From Prodigiosinella aquatilis (GTDB taxonomy: Bacteria > Pseudomonadota > Gammaproteobacteria > Enterobacterales > Enterobacteriaceae), in NCBI GenBank assembly GCA_030388725.1, contig CP128857.1:2418001-2482000 (forward strand): a stretch of 64,000 bases of DNA, read 5' to 3'. The notes beneath the pieces are model-generated. The model had not been told where the DNA came from, ran no database searches, and was given only the letters and a program-made list of their open reading frames with translations. Below are positions 8,505 through 17,383 of the stretch, one piece after another (the first letter of the stretch is position 1; each line of letters begins with the position of its first letter). The position numbers and the translations under genes were made by a program.

Positions 8505-8515
8505 GTCCGGCACCA
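8467..8515 (+). tRNA. 3' fragment of tRNA-Phe, a probable island attachment-site remnant
   Basis: The sequence from the anticodon arm onward (GGGATTGAAAATCCTCGTGT, then CCTTGGTTCGATTC and GAGTCCGG-CACCA) matches the 3' half of enterobacterial tRNA-Phe with the GAA anticodon, except for about three changes including one lost G in the acceptor stem. The 5' half is absent, so it cannot be a working tRNA. A tRNA 3' end directly before an integrase is the usual att structure of P4-like islands. Confidence 0.82.
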
Positions 8516-8675
8516 CTATTCTTTTTTTATGCCTCCCTATGAATTCCTATGTTGTTGCTATTCAATAGGTTGGGGTAAAAAGTCTTTCTGATACGTTTTT
8601 ATTTATCCCTTCGTATCCGGAGAATTTGGGGTCAGATTGCGGGTCATTCAGTTCGACAACTGGAGTGACCCTCAC

Positions 8676-9989
8676 ATGTTAACTGACAGCAAAATCCGCT
8701 CAGCAAAACCTCTCGCAAAATCATACAAGCTCACCGACTCGCAAGGCCTGTACCTGACAATATCGACCAGCGGCTCTAAGCTATGGTACTTCCGCTATCG
8801 CTTTGGCGGTAAAGAAAATCGTCTTGCTTTTGGCCCCTATCCACAGACGACGCTGGCAGAAGCCCGTGAAAAGCGTGATGTGCAGCGTAATTTACTGACA
8901 TCCGGTATTAATCCCTCTCGGCGTAGGAAGAGCAATAACACTACCGTTGATGAATCCCGCACCTTTCAATACATCGCCAACGCATGGCACTCCAGTTGCC
9001 TAAAGCTCTGGTCCGACGCACACGCCGATAAAATTCTCACCTGCCTGAAACGCTACGTTTTCCCCACTATTGGCGCGATGGATATCACTCAAATTGAAAC
9101 CCGCCATCTGGCACAGTTAGTTAAGGTAATTGACGATAAAGGCGTGCATGACGTTGCCAGGAAGGTTCGCCAGCATCTGACGAAAATCATGCGCCATGCC
9201 AATGCCGTACAGCAAGGATTAATCAAATACAATCCGGCTTACGATTTGGACGGTGTCGTGACCCCGGCAGTGACCCAACATCACCCCGCCTTGCCGCTGA
9301 AACGCCTGCCTGAACTGCTGGCGAAGATGGAGAGCTACAAAGGCCGGATGCTGACCCGTCTGGCGCTGGAGCTGAATCTGCATGTTTTCCTGCGCTCCAG
9401 TGAGCTACGTTTTGCCCGCTGGGATGAATTCAACCTGAAAGCCAATATCTGGACGGTGCCTGCAAAGCGTGAAGCCGTAGAAGGCGTGAGGTTTTCAGAG
9501 CGTGGCGCAAAGATGAAGGATGAACATCTGGTGCCGCTGTCACGGCAGGCGGTCGCCCTGCTGAAACAGATTCAGGCGATTTCCGGTGAATCGGTCTTCG
9601 TTTTTCCGGGCGCACATACCCTGAACAAGCCGATGAGTGAGAACACCATTAACAAAGCGCTGCGCGTGATTGGCTATGACACCAAAATCGAGGTATGCGG
9701 CCACGGTTTCAGAACCATGGCCTGTAGCGCCCTGAACGAGTCCGGACGCTGGTCAAAGGATGCCATTGAGCGGCAGATGAGTCACAAAGAGCGCAACGGC
9801 GTGCGGGCGGCGTATGTGCATAAAGCGGAACATCTGGAAGCCAGAATCGAAATGATGCAATGGTGGTCGGATTATCTCGATGAATGCACTGAAGGGTACT
9901 CAGCCAGTTTGGGCACGGGACAGCGCACCCAAACCAGAGCTGATCTTGACCCACCATATCCTGACAGCCAGGATAATGCATCCGATTAG
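8676..9989 (+). CDS. P4-like tyrosine integrase (intact), tRNA-Phe-associated
   Basis: This site-specific recombinase has 437 residues from the ATG at 8676, which follows GGAGTG at normal spacing. The alternative ATG at 8637 adds 13 unlikely residues. Residues 1-90 form the Arm-DNA-binding domain (MLTDSKIRSAKPL, then YLTISTSGSKLWYFRYRF). The core-binding domain spans about 90-190. The catalytic domain shows Arg in FLRSSELRFARW, the H..R motif in GHGFRTMA, His in MSHKERNG and Tyr in RAAYVHKAEH. All catalytic positions appear present. It sits 160 bases after the tRNA-Phe fragment and probably belonged to a separate island now nested in the larger one. Confidence 0.93.
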   Translation: MLTDSKIRSAKPLAKSYKLTDSQGLYLTISTSGSKLWYFRYRFGGKENRLAFGPYPQTTLAEAREKRDVQRNLLTSGINPSRRRKSNNTTVDESRTFQYIANAWHSSCLKLWSDAHADKILTCLKRYVFPTIGAMDITQIETRHLAQLVKVIDDKGVHDVARKVRQHLTKIMRHANAVQQGLIKYNPAYDLDGVVTPAVTQHHPALPLKRLPELLAKMESYKGRMLTRLALELNLHVFLRSSELRFARWDEFNLKANIWTVPAKREAVEGVRFSERGAKMKDEHLVPLSRQAVALLKQIQAISGESVFVFPGAHTLNKPMSENTINKALRVIGYDTKIEVCGHGFRTMACSALNESGRWSKDAIERQMSHKERNGVRAAYVHKAEHLEARIEMMQWWSDYLDECTEGYSASLGTGQRTQTRADLDPPYPDSQDNASD

Positions 9990-10133
9990 CAGAACATGTG
10001 CTTTTCGGTAAACACTCCGATAACTTTTTCATGGGCTTCAATGGAACGAGAGAAACAAATCGTTATGCGGGACAGTCTATCTGAACACTGCCCCCAAAAC
10101 TGAATCGCCACGGGTTTAACAAACACCTCCGAG

Positions 10134-10334
10134 TCATTGAAGATGACTTAAAGAGAGGTGCCCATAAGCGGTAAGAAGGGAAAACCGCTTGGTCGCCAAC
10201 CCGTTACGACGTCGTCTGTATTTTACGCTCAGGCCGTTAAAATGATCAATGTGGTATACCCGCTTGTGTAGTGACTTGAAGCCCCTCCCGACGCAGTAAC
10301 TGCCAGATGCGCCCTGATAAATATGTATCAGCAG
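10134..10334 (-). pseudogene. IS3-family orfB fragment
   Basis: The minus strand shows RIWQLLRREG in one frame and HKRVYHIDHFNGLSVKYRRR in another, followed by RNGLATKR. This is the segment of IS3-family OrfB just before the DDE core (compare RIWQLLREEG..KRVYRLY..GL). A frameshift separates the two parts and the catalytic core is missing. It is a degraded remnant without visible ends. Confidence 0.5.
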
Positions 10335-10469
10335 CCGAACACTGAGACTCATAGAGGCAGATCGAAAGGAACAAACCTGCGAGGCTACAGGCACAAGGTG
10401 ACGACTACCACTAAGAAAATCACGCCATACTTTAATCGTACATACGACAAAAACTCAAAACCCAATGAG

Positions 10470-11717
10470 TCAAATCAATCCATCGTGCGTATGCAGCATC
10501 ATATATTTAATGTGGACTCTAAATATCAATGTAAAAATAAACACCAGTAATACGCAAAGAGAAAGCACCGTCAGCATCAAAACATAGCCACCAGCATCCA
10601 GTATCATTCCGGCACAAATAGGAAATGTCAGTCGAGTGGCGATAAAAAGGCTTGATTGCAAGCCATAATCTGAAGCCCGACACTTATGTCGCGTAAAATA
10701 CATCATTAAACCAAATATAAGAGAAGACATTGCCCCCATAGCTATAGCGACTAAAAAAACACTGGCAATAATCCATATTACACTGAGCTTAAATAACATC
10801 GTTAATGTTAAAATAATAAGCGTCAGCAATGTGTAAAATAAATACGTAGGAATAGCTTTAGCCACACCTAAATATCGAACAAACTGCCCGCTTAACAGAC
10901 TGGAAAGAGCACCAATTGTTCCACCGCCGACGCCAACGATCCAGGCCACGTTTTGCGCCTCTACGCCTAAATCTAGGAGCATGGGTTTAAGATATAACCA
11001 AGCTGCACCAATAAAGGGGAAACTACTCATCAGCAACCAGATCCAGAATTTAGCTCCCGGTTGTCGAAAATAACCGACCAAATCCATCATTACCGGTCGT
11101 TTATCAGACTGAGGCAACAATTCACCATTCTGCTTATCTTCTTTCAGTAACAACATAAGTAACAAGCTAAGTAACAAGCCACTGGCCATCATATAAAATG
11201 GCGCCGACCACCCCCAACGTCCTTGAATAACTAACATCAAACCACTGCCGACAATTGCGCCTACAAATGTTGCCATTGAACGGATGCTCCCGGCACGCAT
11301 CTGTTCTGAACGCGGAAGTAGTTTCACCGCCAATGCATTCAGAGGAATATCCGCCCAGGTTGACAGGAGATTTATGGCTAGCGACAACAAAAATAACGGT
11401 ATATGGTGCGCCAACATGCCCGGATCGCTAATCAGGTAAAGTAAGACCACAAGTAGCAGCCCCAACAGCACTACCCAATAGCTATAGTGGCGTTTTCCTG
11501 CCCTAAAACGTTGAACCGGCAATGCCAGCAAGAACTTGAATACTGCCGGTAGTCCGGCCAGTTGGAAAAAACCTATATCGGTGCCAGACCAGCCATGTTC
11601 CCGCATAATCAGCGGTAAACCAAGCAGAAGGTAAATAGCTGGGATGACTAAAACAAAATTCATCCAACCGAAAATTACCTGATACAGTCCAAACCGTAAT
11701 GACACTATCTGATTCAT
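10470..11717 (-). CDS. MFS transporter (12 membrane segments)
   Basis: This 415-residue inner-membrane transporter of the major facilitator type is hydrophobic throughout, with about 12 predicted helices and a short central loop (KEDKQNGELLPQSDK). It resembles AmpG/siderophore-permease-like MFS proteins. Its ATG overlaps the stop of the methyltransferase gene by four bases (ATGA), so the two are translationally coupled. It is the last gene of the Fur-boxed receptor-methyltransferase-MFS operon. A role in uptake of a metal chelate, or export of the ligand, is inferred from context. No lesion is visible. Confidence 0.85.
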   Translation of the reverse strand: MNQIVSLRFGLYQVIFGWMNFVLVIPAIYLLLGLPLIMREHGWSGTDIGFFQLAGLPAVFKFLLALPVQRFRAGKRHYSYWVVLLGLLLVVLLYLISDPGMLAHHIPLFLLSLAINLLSTWADIPLNALAVKLLPRSEQMRAGSIRSMATFVGAIVGSGLMLVIQGRWGWSAPFYMMASGLLLSLLLMLLLKEDKQNGELLPQSDKRPVMMDLVGYFRQPGAKFWIWLLMSSFPFIGAAWLYLKPMLLDLGVEAQNVAWIVGVGGGTIGALSSLLSGQFVRYLGVAKAIPTYLFYTLLTLIILTLTMLFKLSVIWIIASVFLVAIAMGAMSSLIFGLMMYFTRHKCRASDYGLQSSLFIATRLTFPICAGMILDAGGYVLMLTVLSLCVLLVFIFTLIFRVHIKYMMLHTHDGLI

Positions 11718-12745
11718 ACGGCCCTCTTTCTGGCAACAAGAACGGAGACTGGCGCAACAGGGAACTCGATATCGTCATATTGCTCAATCTGGGTAAAACC
11801 AGTCATCGTCATCGCCAAAGACAGCTGACCTTTCAGGGGAACATGATTACGTTTCATCTGCATTGACAGGTAATAGGGAAGAACCTTCCTTGCCTCGGCA
11901 GCGATTGGCGACACTTCTGCATGAGCACAAATAAATACGCCACCGGGGTTTAGCGCAGCCCATATTTTAGCCAGTACGTCATTAATATCCGGGACAAAAT
12001 GCAGCACGGAAGAGCACCAGACTAAATCGAAGTTTTCGCCAATAGAGTCAACGGTCAGATCACCGCTTCTAACCTGCAAACGTTCGCTTAACCCGGCCTT
12101 ATTAATATTATTTTGCGCTACCGCTATCGTTTCGGGAAAGTCAAACACCTCGCCGGAAAATGCCGGGCAGGCTTGCAGCATGGCAATCGCAATCAACCCC
12201 GGTCCGCCGCCCAAATCCAGCAACCGGCCACCGGACTGAAACTCAGGAATACGCCTCATCAGAGCCATTGCCACATCCACAGTGACGGCCCGCTGTTCCT
12301 GTGCGATCTGTAAATCGGCGGCTTTTGCCCAATTTTCCTGCGTAGTGTGAACACCAGCGGCTTGATTGCAAATCAGGCCGCTTCGGATCTGCTCTGCCAA
12401 CTGACTGCCGAAATGGCGTAACCCTCTCAATCGAAAAAGAAAAGCGTCTCCCAGATACTGAGCTGCATCGGAGCAAAAATACTTTCTCGCTACCTCTTGA
12501 TTAACATAATAGGCAGGATTGTCTGATTCGCGGGACAGTAACCCCATACTCCAGAGCATATCCAGAATATAACCCGTATTCACAGGATCTAATCCTAAAC
12601 GCGTTGCAATATCAGCGGCTTTTGTCGGTTTGTCGAGATATCGAAATAAACGCATCTCTATTGCCACACGTAATACATCGGCGTTAACACTAGCCAGCGC
12701 CAGATCCCAATACGGCTGTAATATTGATTCCTGATTAGAATTCAT
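11714..12745 (-). CDS. SAM-dependent O-methyltransferase (acetylserotonin/plant-OMT type)
   Basis: The 343-residue cytoplasmic enzyme should transfer a methyl group from SAM to a small hydroxyl-, acid- or thio-bearing substrate. Residues 15-100 form the winged-helix dimerisation domain (VLRVAIEMRLFRYLDKP). The SAM motif I is LLDLGGGPG at 175-183, followed by the acidic and post-motifs VWCSSVLHFVPD and LNPGGVFICAHAE. Its start overlaps the end of the TonB receptor gene by 11 bases. Methyltransferases accompany thiocarboxylate siderophore loci such as those for PDTC and quinolobactin in Pseudomonas (family knowledge). The substrate here is not deducible. Confidence 0.87.
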   Translation of the reverse strand: MNSNQESILQPYWDLALASVNADVLRVAIEMRLFRYLDKPTKAADIATRLGLDPVNTGYILDMLWSMGLLSRESDNPAYYVNQEVARKYFCSDAAQYLGDAFLFRLRGLRHFGSQLAEQIRSGLICNQAAGVHTTQENWAKAADLQIAQEQRAVTVDVAMALMRRIPEFQSGGRLLDLGGGPGLIAIAMLQACPAFSGEVFDFPETIAVAQNNINKAGLSERLQVRSGDLTVDSIGENFDLVWCSSVLHFVPDINDVLAKIWAALNPGGVFICAHAEVSPIAAEARKVLPYYLSMQMKRNHVPLKGQLSLAMTMTGFTQIEQYDDIEFPVAPVSVLVARKRAV

Positions 12746-14741
12746 AACTTATCCTCATACCTAACTCCCGAGGTGGGCTATAAACAGTCACATTGCCATT
12801 CATAAACCCGACCGCATCATAATGCTCATTCGTGATATTCTGGACGTAAGCACTTAGGGTAATATTTTGATTAACTGGATAACTTGCAGACATATTTAAT
12901 AACTGATAGCTGCCTCGACGATATTTATTTGCTGGGTCAAGATAGATACTCCCGACGCCGTCCAGAGAGACATTGGCATACCAGCTATCCGCGTCATAGC
13001 TGACGCCAATATGCCAGGTCAGGTCTGGCGCGTACGGGTTTTTATTACCGTCATAATCATTATCACCGTCGCGATAGCGCTTAAAACGGGTCCTGTTCAG
13101 ACCAATAGTGCCATCAATGCTCCACTGTTCATTCAGCCAATATTCAAGGGATGCTTCAAGTCCACTGGATTGTGCAGTAGCGGCATTAGTAATCGACGTA
13201 ACCCCCGGCGCAACGTATTGCTGCACCTGCATATCATTAATTTGCATATAATAGGCGGCGACGGAATAGCGTAGATGAAGCGGCGCAATCAGGCCTTTAA
13301 TGCCTGTCTCGTAAGAGCGCACTTTTTCTGGCGCATAGGCGGGATAATTAACCGTCGAGGCAAACGGATCATAACCGCCTGCCCGAAAGCCTTCTGAATA
13401 GCTCAGATACAGGTTTTGTTCCGGCATCCAGCGGTACTGGAGAGACGCTTTCGGCGAGAATTGCTGCCAGCGCTGACTTTTGGCCGATGAATCTTTCGGC
13501 TTAATTTCGCTCCGGTCCTGCTCTATACGCCCTCCCAGCGTCAGGGACCATTTAGACGTTATCGGCTGTAGCCACTGACCAAACAGCGAGAGTGAACTGC
13601 CCTCCAGCGTGGACCTGGTTGTTTTAACTTGTAACGGCGTTTTATTGGTAAACGATAAATCGTTATCGGTTTTATCGGCATAGAGGCCAATCAGCCATCT
13701 CGCCTCTTCCCGCTCGCCGGATAACCTCAATTCCTGAGATAAGTTACTGAGATGAAAATCCCGCTGGATAAAAAAGCGCTCAGCAGGCATAAAATCCGTA
13801 TCCTGCTTAAGCTTGTCATAATAATCAGTTCTGGCGGTAATTGAGCGCAACGATATACCGGAATCAAACTGATGGGTAATGTCCAGCGAGAAAGTCTCTC
13901 CTTCGGAACGGTTCCAGCTCGGCGTGCCGGAGCTGACCCGATAGCGCGGTGCGCTGACGCTGCCCCACAGTGAGGCGCCGTCACGATAATTCAGATGGCT
14001 ATAGCGCAGTGAAATATCGCTTTTTTCACCGGGCGTCCAGCGAATAACCGCCCGGCCATCGTAGCTTTTACGGTCGTCGGCCCGATCACCGTTATAGCGA
14101 TCGTGGATAAAACCATCCTGTTCGCGAAACTGTCCGGTAACCCCGATATAAAGCGTATCGTCAATAAGAGGGTGCGCGGCATCCAGCCGTACGGCGTGCT
14201 TATTACGGCTGCCCAGCTCACCATCAAGGCGCATCCGGGGGGCGTTATCCGGCTGGCGCGTATAAATATTTAACACCCCGCCTTCAGCATTTTTTCCGTA
14301 CAGCGCGGATTGGGGTCCCCGTAATACTTCAACCCGTTCAACGCCGACCAGACTATTTTCAAACCCCTGATTTACCAGAGTCGGCACGCCATCAACCGTC
14401 ATCAGCATTGAGGAAGAAAAGGCGGTGGCGTAGGAGGTCAGGCCGCGTATTACCGGTGGGTTCAAGCCGGACTGGCCGGTGCTTTGAAAACTAAAGCTGG
14501 GAGTTTTACGCGCCAGCGTTGCCAGACCTTCAATCTTCCGACGCTCCAGCTCATCGCCAGAGAAAGCGGAAAGACTACCCGGAACATCCTCAACTCGCTG
14601 CTCGGTTTTATCGGCAGTCACGATAATCACCGACTCGTCGCCATAACTGAGCGGACATATCAAACCGGATAATCCCAGGCAAGCTACTTTATAGAAAATG
14701 CGTTTTCTTATTATATTTTCCATGCGTTTATTCCCGGACAT
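12735..14741 (-). CDS. TonB-dependent outer-membrane receptor (FyuA-like)
   Basis: This is a 668-residue outer-membrane transporter for a metal chelate. A signal peptide covers about residues 1-33. ESVIIVTADK just after it resembles a TonB box. The plug domain (VEDVPGSLSAFSG to VERVEVLRGPQSALYGKNA) is typical, and the barrel ends in ISYEF with a terminal Phe. The ATG at 14741 follows GGAGAG at good spacing. A Fur-type palindrome lies about 85 bases upstream. It is the first gene of an operon with a methyltransferase and an MFS transporter. The closest remembered relatives are siderophore receptors of the FyuA/FptA group. It looks intact. Confidence 0.93.
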   Translation of the reverse strand: MSGNKRMENIIRKRIFYKVACLGLSGLICPLSYGDESVIIVTADKTEQRVEDVPGSLSAFSGDELERRKIEGLATLARKTPSFSFQSTGQSGLNPPVIRGLTSYATAFSSSMLMTVDGVPTLVNQGFENSLVGVERVEVLRGPQSALYGKNAEGGVLNIYTRQPDNAPRMRLDGELGSRNKHAVRLDAAHPLIDDTLYIGVTGQFREQDGFIHDRYNGDRADDRKSYDGRAVIRWTPGEKSDISLRYSHLNYRDGASLWGSVSAPRYRVSSGTPSWNRSEGETFSLDITHQFDSGISLRSITARTDYYDKLKQDTDFMPAERFFIQRDFHLSNLSQELRLSGEREEARWLIGLYADKTDNDLSFTNKTPLQVKTTRSTLEGSSLSLFGQWLQPITSKWSLTLGGRIEQDRSEIKPKDSSAKSQRWQQFSPKASLQYRWMPEQNLYLSYSEGFRAGGYDPFASTVNYPAYAPEKVRSYETGIKGLIAPLHLRYSVAAYYMQINDMQVQQYVAPGVTSITNAATAQSSGLEASLEYWLNEQWSIDGTIGLNRTRFKRYRDGDNDYDGNKNPYAPDLTWHIGVSYDADSWYANVSLDGVGSIYLDPANKYRRGSYQLLNMSASYPVNQNITLSAYVQNITNEHYDAVGFMNGNVTVYSPPRELGMRISYEF

Positions 14742-14830
14742 TAAATCTCTCCAACGGTTGATAAAACGAGTAACTCATTTATCTAATTAACTAATAAATT
14801 GCGGATGGAACGTATAACAACCACATTTTA

Positions 14831-14849
14831 TTTGATAACGATTATCAAT
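14831..14849 (-). promoter_or_regulatory. Fur-type operator upstream of the TonB receptor
   Basis: The 17-bp core TTGATAACGATTATCAA is a near-perfect inverted repeat close to the Fur consensus GATAATGATAATCATTATC. It lies 85-100 bases before the receptor start. Iron repression of the receptor operon is inferred. Confidence 0.75.
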
Positions 14850-15029
14850 ACCGTTCATATTGCTATGAAATAAGATGGAATTCGTCTGCATTTTTATCAG
14901 GAGGAAATAAAGGTGTCCGTTGAGGCAAAACTGACTTATAGAAAACTAAGAGAAACGAACGAAATGGAAAGCTAGGTTAACTCATACAGATTATGCGTAA
15001 CAATTGTTGATAGATCTACCCAGCCAAAA

Positions 15030-15311
15030 CTAACCAAAGCGATAGTGAACCCCCGACGCTTCCTGCGGATAGACCCATTTGGCTAATACCGAGTTCCCGC
15101 CGATTATGCGGCAGGCCCCACACTCCAGACAGCCAACATAATCAAATCGGATCGTTCCGTCTTCCAACTGCTTATACAGACCGGCAGGGCAGGCTTTCAT
15201 CAGCAGACTAAACGTAGCCATATCAGGAGACTCACGGATAATAATGTGCGGGTGGTTTTCATCTATATAAAACTTATTAATAGTCAATTTGACGTCAATG
15301 CTTTCATTCAT
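15030..15311 (-). CDS. fixX: FixX-like ferredoxin
   Basis: This 93-residue ferredoxin-like electron carrier works with an ETF-quinone oxidoreductase (FixC) in fix-type electron transfer. It begins MNESIDVKLTINKFYIDE and contains KACPAGLYKQL and YVGCLECGACRI, the CxxCxxC iron-sulfur ligands plus the upstream Cys, as in FixX/YdiT. Full length fits the family. Its start overlaps the stop of the fixC remnant by four bases. It is intact, but the fixC and fixB partners next to it are broken and fixA is absent, so it is probably without a function here unless served by another locus. Confidence 0.88.
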   Translation of the reverse strand: MNESIDVKLTINKFYIDENHPHIIIRESPDMATFSLLMKACPAGLYKQLEDGTIRFDYVGCLECGACRIIGGNSVLAKWVYPQEASGVHYRFG

Positions 15312-15795
15312 AGGGACGTTATTCCTTTTATGCCATCCTTAATCAGATTTAGATAGCCAACCGCTTTACAGCGGCGCACGATCTTTTTGCGCAGAGGCTG
15401 CGGCGGCTGCCCGTCAACGGTAAAAAGATCCGCCATAATGCCCGCCACCATCTGAGGATAGCGCGTAAACAGGCGCGGATTGTCCATCATCGCGGGTAAT
15501 CTGCGGTAATGACGCAGATCTTTCATGACGGACAGCTCCTCCAGATAGCGGAGATAACCACTCAGCCCGCAGGAAGTGAAGTCATTTTTACCTTTGGCTT
15601 CCAGCACCGCGCGCGCCGCCGCTTCGCCAGAGGCAATGGACAGATCCATGCCGCGAATAGTAAAGCCGAGATTCAGGCACATGCCCGCCGCATCACCAAC
15701 GATAAGCACGCCATCGCCTAGCAGTTTGGGCTGCATATTGATACCAGCTTCGGGTACCAGATGGGCCGCATAAACAATTTGCCAGTGACTGAATG
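15308..15795 (-). pseudogene. fixC: fixC remnant: C-terminal part of ETF-quinone oxidoreductase-like flavoprotein
   Basis: The frame reads QIVYAAHLVPEAGINMQPK, then LLGDGVLIVGDAAGM and NLGFTIRGMDL, through to INLIKDGIKGITSL. This is the C-terminal third of FixC. The N-terminal FAD-binding two-thirds are missing. The fragment is joined near 15795 directly to the middle of fixB, so one deletion removed the end of fixB and the start of fixC. A stop codon precedes it in frame. Confidence 0.85.
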
Positions 15796-16215
15796 AGAGC
15801 TAAATCGTCCTGCGCGGCTAACCTCGCCCAACGCCAACCACGCATTTCGCCTTGGTTAACTCGACGTTATCGACAGGTTTGCTGTTCCGGGCCTGACGCA
15901 TCAGCGAGTGGTGAGGAGGAACGTAGTCAAGCAACACCGTCTGATGGGAAACAGATTCTTTTGGCTCTGATACCGATGCGCTGAACCCGCCCGGCGGTAG
16001 AGTCACAATAGCAAATGAGGCATTAACTTTTTTTTCTCACCGATAGCCAATCCGCCATATAACCGCTGTTCGACCAGCAGCGCCCCCTCCTCCAGCCGAA
16101 TGTCGGTGACGTCATTAACCAACGGCGCGTTCAATAAAACACTCAGTCGCGCCGCCAGGGCCTTATCCCTTTTGCTTGTTGATAACAGAAGTTTCATTGC
16201 TGTACCCCAGTCCCC
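15796..16215 (-). pseudogene. fixB: fixB remnant: internal part of ETF alpha-like subunit
   Basis: Reading leftwards, the pieces give LLLSTSKRDKALAARLSVLL, then EQRLYGGLAIGEKK, a frame change near 16006, NVELTKAKCVVGVGRG, a lost base near 15826, and LAAQDDLALIQSLAN. These match the middle of FixB (YGGLAIGE, VVxVGRG). Both the N-terminus and the FAD-binding C-terminus are missing. The upstream edge is fused to the truncated acyl-CoA dehydrogenase and the downstream edge to fixC. Confidence 0.82.
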
Positions 16216-17224
16216 CCCCAAATTTGCATCGCATCGTCAATAACCTCACAGGCAGCCTGCGCACAGTAAAGCTTACATAACGGCGATGAAAGACGAATAG
16301 ACAGCCCTGGTCATACTCCCAGGCAACCCGATAAACATAGTGTTTCATATTCTGAATTTTGATAGCCATCTGCGTCAGCTTAAGCTGAATGAGTTGGAAT
16401 TCACCGAGCGTTTTATCAAACTGAACCCGCTGGTTGGCATAGCTAACCGCATCGTCGAACGCGCACTCTGCAGCTCCCAGCGTGTGGGCGGCGATTATCA
16501 AACGGTCATGATCAAAGTTTTTCATCATATGGATAAAACCACGCCCTTCTTCACCTACCCTGTCGCTTTCATCAAGTTCAACGTTGTTAAGAAACACCTC
16601 ACAGTTGCTCACCATATTCCAGCCAATTTTATGTAAATCATGGCGTTCAACACCTGATGCGTCAGGGTCAACCCACCACAGTGTGAAGCAATCCTTATCG
16701 TTCTGACACTCGGCGTTACGGGCCATTACCAGTATATAGGGATAATCTTTAGCGCCCGTAATGAAGGTCTTTTGGCTGTTCAGATAAACTTTGCCGTTTT
16801 TACGAGTGTATGTGGTCGCAATACGGCTGCTGTCTGACCCCGCCTGTGGCTCTGTACACGCCAGCGCGTAAGGGGGAACGCCGGTTAGCGCAATTTCGGC
16901 ACTTTTAGCCAGCTGTAAAGCGCTGCCAAAACTCAGCATACTGCGCATACGCTGCCCGACTGTCAGAAGATACGCCGGAGCCCCAAGACGGGCGACCTCC
17001 TCAAGCACCAGAACCTGCGTCAACATATCGGCAGGGACACCGCCAAACTCCTCCGGTATTCCCAACAACCCCATACCGCTATCAACAAATGCGGTTAAAA
17101 AATCGCCGGGATAGGTATGAGTTTCATCGCAACGCTTAAAATAGTCCTCTGAGAAATCTCGATTAATCAGTTCATTCAAACTTGCCAGCAGCAGTTCCTG
17201 TTCTTCGGTCAGTGAAAAGTCCAT
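16215..17224 (-). pseudogene. CaiA-like acyl-CoA dehydrogenase, frameshifted and 3'-truncated
   Basis: The gene encoded an FAD acyl-CoA dehydrogenase. It begins MDFSLTEEQELLLASLNEL at 17224, after GAGGG, and shows ACTEPQAGSDSSRIATTYTR and the FDHDRLIIAAHTLGAAECAF segment typical of CaiA/acyl-CoA dehydrogenases. Near 16303 the frame shifts; the correct continuation (LCKLYCAQAACEVIDDAMQI) is in another frame. After WGG, about 50 C-terminal residues are missing and the sequence runs into fixB. In CaiA-FixABCX systems this enzyme passes electrons to FixAB. In the PDTC loci of Pseudomonas, as I recall, an acyl-CoA dehydrogenase belongs to the biosynthetic set. Confidence 0.85.
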
Positions 17225-17291
17225 ACGCGCCCTCATTACCAATAATTTGATATGCATCTTGCGAACCAATAAAAGCTATGCTATATAGCCT

Positions 17292-17312
17292 AAATGATAA
17301 TAATTATCATTT
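17292..17312. promoter_or_regulatory. Fur-type operator between acyl-CoA dehydrogenase and araC-type regulator
   Basis: A 21-bp, almost perfect inverted repeat (left arm AAATGATAAT, right arm ATTATCATTT) lies in the 159-base divergent spacer. It closely matches the Fur consensus and could control both directions. Confidence 0.85.
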
Positions 17313-17383
17313 TAATCTAGCATTCGTATGAAAACGCCTGTGTTTCGTCTGCATAAGGAAAACGGTTAGGGGAGTGGAAGATA

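Noticed and set aside
8467..8515. A functional tRNA-Phe gene
   Set aside because: Only the 3' half is present and the acceptor stem has a lost base, so it is a remnant.
10323..10550. 75-codon open frame on the plus strand overlapping the end of the MFS gene
   Set aside because: It has no family resemblance, no ribosome binding site and overlaps the 3' end of a clear gene.
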